64,000 nt of DNA from Eucommia ulmoides (taxonomy: Eukaryota; Streptophyta; Magnoliopsida; Garryales; Eucommiaceae): assembly GCA_016647705.1 (NCBI GenBank), contig CM028325.1:25629566-25693565 (forward strand). The letters run 5' to 3'. The notes beneath the pieces were generated by a model, which was not told the DNA's origin, ran no database searches, and saw only the letters and a program-made list of their open reading frames with translations. Each line of letters opens with the position of its first letter. Position 1 is the stretch's first letter. Below, one piece after another: positions 33,049 through 45,560 of the stretch. The position numbers and the translations under genes are program-made.

Positions 33049-35291
33049 TGATATTGCCAAAATACCCCCGGTATGTTATACGGCGGAGGATTCGATCCTC
33101 GTGTATTGACTACTCGCAAGTGTACAAGGTCAAAGTTTCAGTATAGTGTGATCATGAAAGATCGGGTTATCGTATCCACAGGGATTGGTGTCGTTACTAT
33201 CGAGTACTGCGTTTGTCATGACCTAACTGTATCTAGGCTAAAAATAAATGTATTTAATTAATTAAATTAATACTAATATAACCTAAATTAACTATACTAA
33301 TATACTAATGTGTTTTAGGGGAAAGAATTGTCTAGGGATTAACGTGTTTACAAATATGTGTTCGGTCTCAATTTACTCACGTTTATGGTGTTCGACCTAT
33401 TTGATAATCTCGGTATCTAAAACTCATCCGCCGCTTCTCCCGAGTGTAAGATGGGGGATATAATATAACTTCGTGTCAACGAAGAAGTCCCCCTCAACGT
33501 CTTAACGACCCTAGGTCGCGTGAGTCTCACCCCAAAGTCATTGATTGTATACAATCCAACTCTTGACCATGTCATTGGATCATCGCGTCGTGTTTACCCT
33601 ATCGACAATCTCGGTTCTAAAACTCTACCGCCACCTCTTCCGAGTGTAAGACGGGGGAATACATGACGTTGAGTCAACAAAGAAATCTCTCTCAATGTCT
33701 TAACGACCCTAGGTCACGTGAGTCTTGCCCCAACGTCATCGATTGTCCACAATCCTAACCCCGATCGGGTTATTTGATCGTGGCGTTTGTTTACCCTAAT
33801 CCGAATATGGGGTTTGTCAAACCCCGTATTTTCCATTTATCTATCTAAGCATGATAAACAAACAATACGCATAATCAAACTATGAAGAATAAACATAAAT
33901 GCAACACCAAAATCATCTAAACACATATTTATAAATTTATTGTTAATCCCTATACAATCCACATTTAACTCATGGTCATAACCGTATAAACATTAAAAGA
34001 ACAAGCTAAACATGCTCACAAAATCCTAAGTTATAAAAATAAGGGAAGAAATCAAATAACTTAGCCTCGTTCGAATATTAGCCACTAAGAACGCTCAACG
34101 ATCGCTTCCCCATCTTCTTCCACTTCGGGATGTGAGCTCTCCCTCTAAAACTCCTAAATCTAACCCTAAGTATAGCCCAAGAGGATCTAGTGGTCAGAGA
34201 GTTCAAGAGGAGAGGAGAGAGTATTTATAAGCAAAATATCTCAAAAATATCTAAAAAATATCTTAGGCAGTGCAGAAGTCACCGTCGTGGCGGTGAGTGG
34301 GTCGGTTAGTTGATCACCTAGGCGGTGAAGACAACGGTGGATTTGGTTGACATCTTGTACCTCCAGCATTGCAATGGTGGTATCGTGCCGCGACGGTGGA
34401 TGTTCAGCAAAGTAAGTCAGTTTCTGCATTTTCACCGCCGCGGCGGTGTGCTTCTTTCATAATATTGCCTCCAAGCTTGTTTTTCCACCGTTCTTCGACC
34501 ATTTTTTATTTTATCTCATCGTTTTCGCTCCAGTTTTCTATCTTTTTTGCCTCACACACCTAATTATACAAAAAGTATAAAAACTAATTAAAACATAATA
34601 AATAACTATAAAAATACTCTAAAACTAACAAAACCGATTTGAAAATATGTAGGTAGATCACACCTATCATATGTGTTTCAGGTCCTCACGTACCGAAAAC
34701 CTTCGCAACCCGTAATCCAACCTGTAAAACCAGTTAGTTCTATGAGGGGGGGGGGGACACTGGTATGGTGTCGGCTAAAGAACCTCCGACGTGAGAATAA
34801 AGTCAAATTGCTCAAAGAAATAATGAAAGCTTTAGAGAGTATATGCAGTGTAGGATTGAGAGTTGTGTTTTGATACCTATGTTTCCCGTATATATTTGTG
34901 CCAATTCCCCTTGCAACCGTTCTTGTCATGATCCTCTCCATGTTCCATATTTAGCTGCCGTGAATGTCTCTTGTATGTGATGCGTTAATCACATCCGTGT
35001 ATGGGAATGAGGGTAGGTGAGGCAACGGTTATCTTTGACCTACTGTCCTTGGGTCTGATGACTCTGATCCCTAGGCCTCCCACTAAAAGGCTTCGTTTTG
35101 CACTGAGTCAGCCCGTACATGCGGTTGGGCCTCATCGACAGACCAGGTGCTTCATCTCATGGGCCACTAGTGCTGTCGGTCCACGATTAAATCGCAAATC
35201 CATTCCTACCGAGTCAAGTTCTATTTACTGACTCGGCCCGACTCTTTAACACCAGTTTTGTAATTCACAAATAGGAAATTTTCCCACATCA
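33049..35291 (-). repeat. 5' LTR of the Tat element, carrying a nested LTR
   Basis: TGATATTGCCAAAA (33049) to TTTTCCCACATCA (35291). After leaving out the nested 33077-34669 insertion and one TATGT, about 645 bp remain, against 651 bp in the other LTR. Followed by CAAGT. Confidence 0.86.
33077..34669 (-). mobile_element. Solo LTR (TGATAGG family) inside the Tat LTR
   Basis: Flanked by a perfect TATGT duplication (33072-33076 and 34670-34674). On the - strand it starts TGATAGGTGTGATCTACC, the same start as the LTRs at 56265 and 59592, and shares their CCGCGGCGG palindromes and the roughly 200-bp internal duplication (33400-33800 here). 1,593 bp, no internal region: a fossil solo LTR younger than its Tat host. 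Confidence 0.88.
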
Positions 35292-35296
35292 CAAGT

Positions 35297-36004
35297 AGCT
35301 GACAGAAACTATTGTACCATATTCAATTACAGAGGATAAGAACCTTTAGCCATCACATGCTACATGGGCCCACATTAATTTATTGTTGTCTGCAAAGAGC
35401 AAAATGATTGGAGACCAGGGCGGCTCCACTGGATGGCCACCAAATTACAAATGACACATTATTTTAGAGAAAAGAAAATAAGGGTGCATTTTTTATGAAT
35501 AATAATAAATGCAGCATTTTTTCTTGATAAAAATAATTTATAAATATGAGGGGTTAGGATTAAGCCATCACAACAAGCTTCCAATAATTGGGGACTTCAT
35601 ATTATATTTATCACGTGAAATCGATGTCTTGAATGTTAAGCCGCATAAGAGTGTCAGAGGTTTTTGCACTTTGCACTAAAATTTGAGAGAAATCTCATTT
35701 TAGTTTATGTATTTTTAATTTTAACTCATTAAATTCTGAAATATTTAAATCGATTAAGTTAGTCATTTTATAATTTTTTTTGACGAAATTCATTGACGTG
35801 CATGATTTTATATTTGACATGTGACTGATTTCTGTTATAAAGAATTACATAATTATCTATTTAAATTGACTTGTCACTATTTAGATACTTTATAATTTAA
35901 TGTGTTTAAATAGAAAATATAGAGGTTCAAAGAGAGAATTTTTTTTTCAAGGGTGGGAAGTGCAAAAATCACAAAAATATTATGCAAAACATGTGGAGAT
36001 TTAA
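35297..36004. other. Unassigned AT-rich DNA
   Basis: No gene or repeat recognised between the Tat element and the next transposon. Confidence 0.6.
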
Positions 36005-36670
36005 GATTGTGTTTGGGTAAGGGATTTCTAGTGGGAATTTCATTTGGTTAGAGGATTTTAAAATTCTATTTTGACAAATCCCTTATTTGGGTTTTAGGAG
36101 GGAAAGATTTTGTCAAATCCTTGTATCTTAAAAAAAAAATAGGGAAATTAAGGATTTTTGAAATCCATTTGGGAGATCTTACATTTGTTAAATCCACTCA
36201 AATGAGGATTTCACAAATTTCACTCCTTTCGCGACTGAGCCATCCTCGCGGCAACGCCCCTTCTTCTCTGCTGTCAACACCTCTCCTTCTCAAGACGATC
36301 ACAACCGACGAGAGCTCTTCATTCGCTGATGAGAGTTGCTGACGTCTTTGTTCGCCATCCATTGTTGTATTCGTTTGTTCGTTAACCATCGTCCATCGTT
36401 GTCTTTGTCTATCATCCATCGTCGTCGTCTACCAGTTCGAATTTGGTCATCTTTCAATTTCGAATTTGGGGATTTCGATTTCGCCGTTGATATTCTTCGT
36501 CATCATTTGATCGCCTTTTAATTTCAAATTTGGGGATTTTGAATTTCGAATTTGGGGTTATAGATTTCGCGGTTGACGTTCTTCATTGTCGACGATTAGG
36601 TTTGCAATTAGGGTTCGCAATGGAGCTTCTCCTTCGCCGACGACCACCGACGTTTAAGCTCTGTTTCTGG

Positions 36671-36723
<53 letters not shown>

Positions 36724-36972
36724 CCTAGAAGTGGGATAAAAAAAAAAATATATATATATATTTTGTTCCCATAAATTTGTTTTTGAAATTTGGGATTAGA
36801 ATAATACTGTTTACAAATACTTTATCTATCCAAATAAGAGAATTGTAAATTACACGTTCAAATACTTCAACTTCAATAATTATCCAAATAATGAATTTGT
36901 GAAATGAAGGGATTTCAAAATTCAGGATTTTAAAATCTCATTATTTCACAAACCCCTTATCCAAACGCAATC
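36005..36972. mobile_element. PIF/Harbinger-type non-autonomous element, 968 bp
   Basis: Terminal inverted repeats GATTGTGTTTGGGTAAGGGA and (inverted) GATTGCGTTTGGATAAGGGG, with a TAA duplication on both sides (36002-36004, 36973-36975), the superfamily hallmark. Inner subterminal sequence is also inverted (AAATCC words). The centre is GC-richer with ATCGTC words and an (AT)n run at about 36674-36720. No transposase frame is visible. Confidence 0.85.
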
Positions 36973-36989
36973 TAATAGTAGTGCTAAAT

Positions 36990-37322
36990 TCTTTGCCCAG
37001 TGTCTAAATTACTATATAGGAACTATTTCACTTGACATCGTGGCATTTTTAGTTGGAATCTCCTAAAATGGTATCAAGGCTAAAGTCATAAAAATTCATC
37101 TCTTCTTCCCTTGTAGTTAAATTATTCGTGCAAGTCGAGAATTGTATATTTCTCATCATTCCATCGTAAGTCAAATCGTCCATATAAACTGAGAATTACA
37201 CTTAATGGTGGATATTAGATTCATGTTCTACATCGAACACTTAAAAATATCCAAATCACTATATAAACCAAAGACCTATTCTATTTGACATCTTATGATT
37301 TTAAATTATAACCTTCTAACAA
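36990..37322 (+). mobile_element. TRIM remnant related to the 18.4-kb element
   Basis: An LTR-like end TTGGAATCTCCTAAAA followed at once by TGGTATCAAGGCT (37069-37081), a near match to the Met-tRNA binding site, and about 150 bp later a second LTR-like stretch with ACTATATAAACCAAAGACC, TTTGACATCTTATGATTTTAA and CTTCTAACA (to 37322). The start of the first LTR and the target duplication are unclear: a decayed copy. Confidence 0.5.
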
Positions 37323-37353
37323 ATGAAAGTTTCAATATTAATTTTTTTGACTT

Positions 37354-37403
<50 letters not shown>

Positions 37404-37970
37404 TTATAAAATTTAAAAAATTCCTTTGTATCGATGAAAACATGAATCATTTATTTATACTTTAATACTCTATTTGCATTTTATATTTATAGTTTAATAT
37501 GTCTTTAATTTTTATTTTTTCTCGTCTCACACTATCCCCAACGCTATAATATTATTTTTGAATTAGAGAATATAGTTTTGTAAATAGTTTTATCATAACA
37601 TTGTTAATGATTTTAATATTTTCTTATTAAATAAAAAATAGATCTCCTTAGCTACCATGAAAAATAATTTTATCATAACATTGTTAATGATTTTAATATT
37701 TTTTATTAAATAAATAAATAAATAGATCGCCTTAGCTACCATGAAAAGACTCTAGTGCCCCCACAGTGGCACGGTCCCCTTTGTGAAATAATGGAGTTAG
37801 TTGGAAAGCAGTTTTCATGTTTCATTGGTGGGCCAAATTTTTAGACAATTGAAAATTATTTTGCTCCACATTGTTTGGAGCCTCTCGCTTAGTAACACGT
37901 TTGGTGGGTAGAAATGGAATAAAATCATATATAGCATGTTACCCTAGTCAATTAAAGGTTCTTGCTTGGG
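37323..37970. other. AT-rich spacer with an 80-bp tandem duplication
   Basis: A long A-run (about 37361-37400) and a tandem duplication of about 80 bp (37581-37664 and 37665-37747, each with TATCATAACATTGTTAATGA and CCTTAGCTACCATGAAAA). Otherwise unassigned. Confidence 0.65.
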
Positions 37971-39250
37971 CCAATTGATAATGAGTTCCAAAAATTTAGG
38001 GTAAATTGACAAGTGTACCGCAAGTTAATTGCATTATTGTTTACCATCTAAATCACGGGTTTGAAAAATGTGTGATCGATAATCACTGATAGCTAAAAAT
38101 AATGCACTTAATTGATAGACTGATAATATTAGTAATACGGTGTTCAACTTGGGTGTCGAATCACATAAGTCAGTTTTATAATTATTAATTTTTAATTATT
38201 TTTTTTCCTTTTAAGAAAACAAGTTTTGATTTTTAATAATACTAAATTTACAAACAAAATAAAATAGAGAACAAGTTTAAGAATTGTGGGTTCCGTATTT
38301 TGGGAATTATGTTGTTTTCGCATTTTCTCTTTGTGCAAACGAGCGTTTTCAACTACAAGTCGAAACTGCTATGAAAGATTAGATTGATTAGTCATGAGCA
38401 TAAATTATCTTCGGTATTTAATTCCTACGTTAATCTACTATAAGGTGAATTAAAATTTAGACATAGCACATTCAGACCAATAATCAAATTCCAAAAATAC
38501 GATTGTATGATTGTTAGATTTAAATCACATGTACTAGATCTAATGTTCTAGGAACAATACAAAAATCTCTACAAGAATACTTTCAAAATAAATCCAATCA
38601 CAATAAAACTATTTCAAGAACAATATTCCTCGTCATATAATTGTTTATACACAATCCAAAATTAAATTTAAAATAAAATATTACATAAATCCGCAATACT
38701 TACCGTATTCCTAAATCGGTTGAAGGGAGATTAGTTGCTTATGGCGGTTTGTTCTTCCTAACGAATGATCAGCAATGGCTCCATGAAGAATTTTTCACAC
38801 CAAAATCCAGTAGAAAAACTCTAATAGAGTTTTGGAAAAAAAGAAAAAAAAAAAAATAAAAAAAAAAGAAAAAGTAAAATAAAGTCCTAAAACTCTACCA
38901 AAAAAAAAATGAAAATGGAATGAAGCTTTATTTTCCTTCGGGTCCGCCGAAGGAATTCCTTTCAGTGCCAAAACTTTGCCTTTTTTAACCAATGGCCTTA
39001 AATGGCATTTAAGGCCATTTCCTGCCTGGTGCAACGGACAACACAGACCAAAAAATGGTCAGCTGGCAACTGGCAAGGCGCGCGCACACAGTGCGAGTGA
39101 GAGACATTCGATAGACAATTATGGTAAACTTCGAACATCGTCTGTATTTTTTCTCACACGAACTCTGATTTTGCTATATAACTAGGTTATGAAAAGCTTA
39201 AGAAGTCTACTTTCATCTGAAACTTCTTTCATCACAAAATTCTAACAATA
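37971..39250 (-). repeat. Possible solo LTR, weakly supported
   Basis: The left side (GACAAGTGTACCGCAAGTTA, about 38010) looks like the inverted 3' end of a gypsy LTR. The right side ends AATTCTAACA. No duplication or second copy could be paired, so limits and class are tentative. Confidence 0.28.
38991..39019. repeat. Perfect 13-bp-arm hairpin
   Basis: AATGGCCTTAAAT, a 3-base loop GGC, then ATTTAAGGCCATT: a perfect inverted repeat. Function unknown. Confidence 0.85.
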
Positions 39251-42200
39251 TAATTATTTATAGTAGAAAAAGTGAACAATGATTTTCGATCTAATAAACC
39301 GCGACTTTTATATTTGATTTTGGTAGAACACTTCAAATATGTATAAATATAAAAAATAAACTTATTAAAAATATATACACTCTTAAGAATTTAAAAAAAA
39401 AAATATATTTAAGGGATGAAATTGTTAAGAAATCGGGAAATATCAAACTCCCAAACTTATATTTTACTAGTCATCGAGCAGAACAAAATACGCTAATTAA
39501 ATGAAAGTCACTTTCATAGGAAACACGATTTCATTTAGCGTATGCAACTAACCCTTAAACCATTAGGTCACCCCTAGTGAATGAGTTTCAGTCTCCTGAG
39601 GATTTTCAATAATCATACTTACAAACATCTCAAGTTCTTATTGTTGATTGTATTCCTTATAAAAGTTTTGTCAATCCTATCCAATGATTGCACATCAAAT
39701 CTAGATCACCCAAGAGTCACATAATTAGCCATTGATTTTCTAGCATATGATTCCTAGCAGTAACCATTTTTGCATCTACAACATGCACGCAACTTTCATG
39801 TATAATGTATTTAACGCAAAACAGTTAGTCGTTTGAATTTCAACAATCAAACAACTTTTCCTAGAGGTATTTTTTTTTAGTTTATATATATACTAGCATA
39901 TACCCCGTGCTTAAAGACATGCGTGTAACTTGTTGGCGTCTAATTTTAATTTTGAATCATAAATTTAACACACTCATAATTAACGTTGATTCACATAATT
40001 AATTGATTTTTTAATTTATCATATAACTTTTAAATGACTATCATTCTTGAACTGCATTAAAAATCGCACATCAAAGAAACCTCAATATACAATACTAAAA
40101 TCAATTTAATTGTCACATATGTACTAAAGTCTATACAAAAATTAAATGAAATTAATTACACCATTCATTTTTTTTAAGTAACTAAATACTTAATCCGTCT
40201 TCCATAAATTCTCCTGACCACATTAATAAATGTTTGAAGAGATACATGAACATGAGTGGGCTAATGAGGAAGCGTCACAATAATTTGAATTATCAAAATA
40301 AATATATTAGCAAAAATAAAAAAAAAAAAAAAAAATGACTACAATATAAAATCTATTAAATACATTAAGATTAAAAAATATTACGGCTGTAGGGCGTCTC
40401 CATTGACGTAGTGTAATTTTTTTAATCATAGCAAGCTCTCAAGCTTTTTCATCCCAATCTTACAAAAAATAAAACGTTAATATCATGATTTGCAATAAGA
40501 AAGTTTGCAAGTTGCATTTGAGCAAAACTAAAAACTTAACCTTTGACTATTAAATTTAGTACTAGTTCACGAAAAAAATCTAGGAATATGATAAGTTCTA
40601 TTTCTATTCAATGAAATAAGAAATTGGGAACAAAACAAAAACAACTCCTTCACATTATATATAGCAAGAACAAAATTGCATTGACATACCTAAAATTGAA
40701 TTTGAAACACTCAAGTTTGAACCCCTCTCCACCCTTAAACATCGGCCATTGACAAAACTCTCCAACGAAAAACACTTCCGCATTAATTTATGAACCAAAA
40801 ATTTTTGAGAACAAAAATCGATTTTTTTTTTCTTTTTTCTTTTTTCGAAATGAAAACAGTGACATTTTTTTTTGGAATAGAAAATAGAAAAAGTTTGTCT
40901 TTGAGTACAAAAAATAGAAGTAGTTTTTTTGTGAAGAGAAACAAAAATAGTTTTTTTGGGAACATAAAACAAAAACATTTTTTTTGGGATGGAGCGGGAA
41001 GACAACGTAAATCATTATGTCACTGAGTCAATAGATGGATCTAGTCAATATTTCTTGAATCATAAATGAGAATATTGTAAGTAAATGCAATCAAAATCCT
41101 AGACAAGACACACTAATCAAACTAAATCGAGGAAAACAAACCTAAAATTAATAGAGTTCATAAACACAATCAAAATAATCAAAGAATTCAAATATTACAA
41201 GAAGTAGTAAAAAGAATGGAAGTAGATTTAATCAAAAAACACCAACCACTTCATTTCCAAATTCAACGGTAGGAAAAAAAAAAAAACAATCTAGAAATAT
41301 AAACATCTACCGAAATGCAAAATTTGGAGGAAAAAAAAACAAAACTTTTTCTGTTTTTTTTTTTTTTTGGTTTCTAAAACAGAAACAGATAACAAACACT
41401 TAATCTTTGCATTAATCATCTTGCAACACAACGTGATATAGGAAAAGGGGAGGAAAATACATGTTACCTTGAAATCCTCAGATTTGGAAAATGAATCGTA
41501 ACTGATGAATCAATTAGAGACCAAATGTCATTGCATGAATAAAAAAAACCAAAATTTAGTTGAAATACAACCGTTAATTCAGAAAACCCAACTTGAAATA
41601 AAATGCAGAGAATTGAGAATCAAATGTGATTAACAAAAATTAATTCAGAAAAAAGCTAAATCAAAATTGAAATAAACACACTCCACAGATCAGCGAAGTG
41701 AAAGGAATAACGAAAATCTGGATTCAAACCTACTGCTAGACCACTGTGCTTTAGAGGTGGGGGATGTCGTCAAACGTTGAAGGTGGAGAGAGAAGTGAGG
41801 CAGGACAAGGAATCGAAGCTACCTGATCGGCGAGAAAGTTTGATTGACGGTAGAGAAGCGAGAGAGGTGAGCTCACAATTTGAATGGGCAGTGGAGAAGA
41901 GAGAAAGAGAATATGTTCAAGTAGGGTGAAGATAAGAGAGGTTAAAAGTAATCTGAGCTTCATTGGTCGAGGCAGACGAACGTAAGAGTAAACGACAATC
42001 ATGGGAGGTTGGATTAATCGGTGAGTAGGAGGGATGGTTGGAGAGGAACGTGTGCAACTGTGCACTGTGCAGAGAAAAGAAAAATGGAGGGAAAGGTATA
42101 GAAGGGTGGGATCATGGTTGTGGGTTTCTACATTCTAGGGCTAGAAATAGAAGCTAGATGGGAGAAAAAGTAATTAAAAAAAAAAAAAAAAGAGTAGGGA

Positions 42201-42550
42201 AGAAGGATAACCCGGGCCGCTACTGATATTAGCCACCAGAAATACCACTTAAGCAACCCTCAATTTACATTTTATGAATATGGAAGTTACTTATATACGC
42301 CGCGTTAATCTTAGTAATCTATTCTGTGAGATTAAATTTGGGCCGTTGAAATGTCATAGTCAGCAAAAAGAGTTGTGATTTGTTAATATATATATTTCTT
42401 ACATAATTTTCTTTATATTAGTGACTTGTGCAATGCTAACCCCACCAGGCTTTCTAAAATGTCCTTATAATGAATATTGGGCCAATTATTCCATTCTAGT
42501 TGGCTTGGGGGCATTAGGTATAAAGGCACCCTACATGCTTACTAACTGAT
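39251..42550. other. Unassigned AT-rich DNA
   Basis: No gene recognised. 40788-41000 is a loose repeat of T-run plus GGAA/AGAAACAAAAA words, giving spurious Lys/Phe-rich frames. 41340-41395 holds GTTTCTGTT words like those in MATE intron 9. A GA-rich stretch lies at 41760-42120. Confidence 0.55.
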
Positions 42551-43149
42551 GCACCTCGATTTTTGATTAGTAGAGGAAGTAAAGATTGAGAAGAAGAGGA
42601 AACAAGTTTCCATATTCCCTATCAAAATCCTCCAAATCTGTTCATTCTGAAAATGGTTTTTTAAGGGTTTTTCTAGGCGTCGGTTTTGAAAAACTTCTTG
42701 GGTAGGGATTTTATGTTTAAAAAGAAGTCGCTACTTAGCATGGGTTAAATGGTATGCTAGGTCACCGGGAGTTTTATAAATTAATTTTTATTTTGAAATG
42801 GCCTGTGTTTTGACTCGTGATCTTGTACCAGAGATTGTTTTTAAGTTCGGGGGTTAGTTATGCTTGAGGAAGGTTTTACGCACCCTAAGACACTCGTCCG
42901 CAAATGGTACTTTACTTTAAATGAATATTCACTGTTAAACAACATCTAACTAATTTTCTTTGATTCGCTTTAACAAAATAATTCCCCCTTTTTATGCATT
43001 TTTATATGTAATATAAAGCCGGTAAATGTTAACTATCTATTATGCAACTAAAAATAAAACAAGTTAAAAAATGATTTTTTTTTTTTTTTATGTAATAAAA
43101 GCAGTAAATACTACACTAATCTAAGTAGTGACAATCCAATATACAAAAA

Positions 43150-43450
43150 TATAAACGACCAAACCTTATAAAGGTTTCCTACATATCTCTGTTTTCATAA
43201 GGAATCAGGTCGACATGTAGTTCCAACATGTAAGCTATATGAAATGAAAATATTTTTTTGTATTTTTTAAAGACCGAACCTTATAAAGGTTGCCTACATA
43301 TCCCGGTAAACACGAGAAATCAGGTTGACATGTAGTTCCAACATGCAAACTAAGACTAAATTATTTAGATATGTGACCGAACCCACACTTCGGTTGCCTA
43401 CGTATCTCAAATTAATGAGAGTTAGATCATCACATAGTTCTTTCATGTAA
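43150..43450 (+). repeat. CCTACGTATC-type array, part 1
   Basis: Three units with ACCGAACC-TATAAAGG, TTGCCTACATATC, AATCAGGT-GACATGTAGTTC at about 43160, 43273 and 43377, spaced about 105-115 bp. Confidence 0.7.
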
Positions 43451-44086
43451 GGTAAAAACTGGTTTTAGTTGATTTTAGTTATTAAACAAAACATGAATCA
43501 TAACATGATATGTAAATGGTCTCTTTGATTTTGTCAAGAACACCTTAACTGAACTCTTTTGCTTAGACAAGTTAGTATTTGTTTTTGAGTTGTTAGTTAA
43601 AAAAGAAGAAAAATATCATATATATATGCCAGTCCTACTTGCAACTAAGAAAGACGGGAAAAGTTCTAAAGAAGGGTCACACATATCCCCAAAAGAATAG
43701 AGGTCCTTCCTTTATCCTAAATTTTTAGCTACAAGGATCTGTCAGTGTAGAGTGTGCATGCGCGCGCGCGCGTGTGTATATATATATAAGGTGCTAGTCT
43801 ACTAGCCTGAAGACTTAGTGCCAGGCTATGATCTTGATTTTTAGCATAAAGTAAATTCAATTATTAACAGTATATGGTTGTATTAACAGTTAGTAAGCGT
43901 TCGGTTTGAAGCGTTCATGAAACAATTGTAGAGATTATGCACAAGTCATGGTATGATAGATATTTTTTTGGGATCCTCATATGTTCTTAACACGTTCTCA
44001 AATGATTTTGGTCCTCACATGTTCTTGGATGTTCTTGATGTTCTTTCCATGATTTTGTATGATTTGGACATGATTTGAAGTTTACA

Positions 44087-44325
44087 ACATAAATTTAATG
44101 TTTTTTAGTTGATTATGGGTTATATATGTTATGTATATGTAATTTATGTATGAACATTATATGAACATGCTATGTACAAGTAAAATACATAAATTTATGC
44201 TATGATTGTAACATAAATTTAATGTTTTTTAGTTGATTATGGGTTATATATGTTATGTATATGTAATTTATGTATGAATACTATATGAACATGCTATGTA
44301 CAAGTAAAATACATAAATTTAAGAC
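44087..44325. repeat. 124-bp tandem duplication
   Basis: Two adjacent copies (from 44087 and from 44211), each starting ACATAAATTTAATG and containing ATATGAACATGCTATGTACA. They differ at only a few bases, so the duplication is recent. Confidence 0.85.
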
Positions 44326-45184
44326 AAGATTGAAGGATCTTCAAAAAACATACCTAGTTTAGGGGAATGATCTTTCTCTAAATAAATACCTTATTCTCAT
44401 TCTTGATCTTCTTGGTTTGTACTTGATCAATTGCCTTCAACTTCTTGAGTTCTTGCACTAAGAACCTCAAGAACTCCCTCTGGGGTAGAATTTCAGAAGA
44501 ATATCGAGGTGTTATTGAAGAAAAATGGTTGAAAATCCTAGAACCCGAAAGCCTTGTCTAGATTTAGAGAGAGAAAACACAGGTTCAAACTATTGAAAGT
44601 GTGAAAACTAGCCCCCGTATTTATAGGCCAGAGGACCTGCGCACTGGTCCATGCGCAAGCCTTACCAAACTCTTCTTTAGGGTCTGTTTGGCGTAGGGGT
44701 CATGTTCTCTTGTCTTGATCTTGAATTGTTTTGAACGACTTTTGAAGATTGTGTTGGATTTTCAAATATTTGGTAATGATTACCAAATCTTTTGAAAGAT
44801 TCTAGAATCATTGGAAACCATTAGTAATCATTGGAAATCATTACACAATCATCAATGTGATTAGTTGCATGTGGATGCATTAAAGGCATGAGGTGACACG
44901 TCCGATTCGATTTGTTGGCTAAGTACTGGTTAGTTTTATTATTTCAGTTTGATTGTCATTAATGTTTTCAAGGTTCAATGCACATGGTATTGATGAGTCA
45001 CTTTGAATTAATGTTTAATGATGACCCTTGATGTGATGGGCTTGGATTTGGTTGGATTTGAATCGAATCAAATTAGTTTTCCTTGTAATAGATAGTTACA
45101 TTTCAAGGGTTTTGGTTAATCCTAAGATATTTTGAACAAAATAACTACATTCTTTAAATCTACCCAATTCATGTCATCCCAAGC

Positions 45185-45560
45185 TGTAATGACCCAGTTT
45201 CCTAGAACCGTCACTTGGTTTCTCCTATAGAAAATTATACTTCAAATATTATACTATTTATAAATAAATTAGTATTACTGATAATTCCGTTCTGATACCA
45301 ATTGTAAAGACTCGATTTTCCAAGACCGCCACACGGTTTATTCTATAGAGAATTCTACCAGGAATATTTCACTATTTATAAATAAATTAATATTACTATT
45401 AATTTAGCTTTGATACCAACTGTAACGACTTGGTTTCTCAGGACCGCCACACGGTTTCTCTTAAAGAGAATTTTACCTCGACTATTTCACCATTTATAAA
45501 TAAATCAATATTACTATTAATTTAGCTCTGATACTACTCTGTAACGACCCGATTTCCCAA
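45185..45560 (+). repeat. Leading edge of the LTR repeated in tandem (118 bp)
   Basis: TGTAAYGAC-type starts occur at 45185, 45303, 45421 and 45540, spaced 118, 118 and 119 bp. Each unit has the CC-TCACACGGTTTCTC word, a TATTTCACTATTTATAAATAAAT core and TGATACCAAYTG at its end. The last unit is only begun before unique LTR sequence. Confidence 0.88.

Larger units (their letters stand above)
25602..35291 (-). mobile_element. Ty3/gypsy retrotransposon, Tat lineage, broken
   Basis: LTRs of about 650 bp (25602-26252 and 33049-35291, the latter carrying a nested solo LTR) flank the element; outer flanks are CTAGT and CAAGT. Just inside the right LTR the - strand reads TGGCACCGTCTGTAGG (33031-33046), a primer-binding site of the kind seen in Tat elements. 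On the - strand follow protease, RT, RNase H, a second RNase H-like domain and integrase, then a 60-bp tandem array and an antisense ORF before the 3' LTR. Two RNase H domains plus an antisense ORF mark the Tat lineage. gag is mostly absent. It is broken, with on the order of ten interruptions. LTRs look moderately diverged, so it is middle-aged. Confidence 0.88.

Noticed and set aside
39901-42130. Possible genes from Lys/Phe-rich frames
   Set aside because: They come from A/T runs and short repeats without any protein motif.
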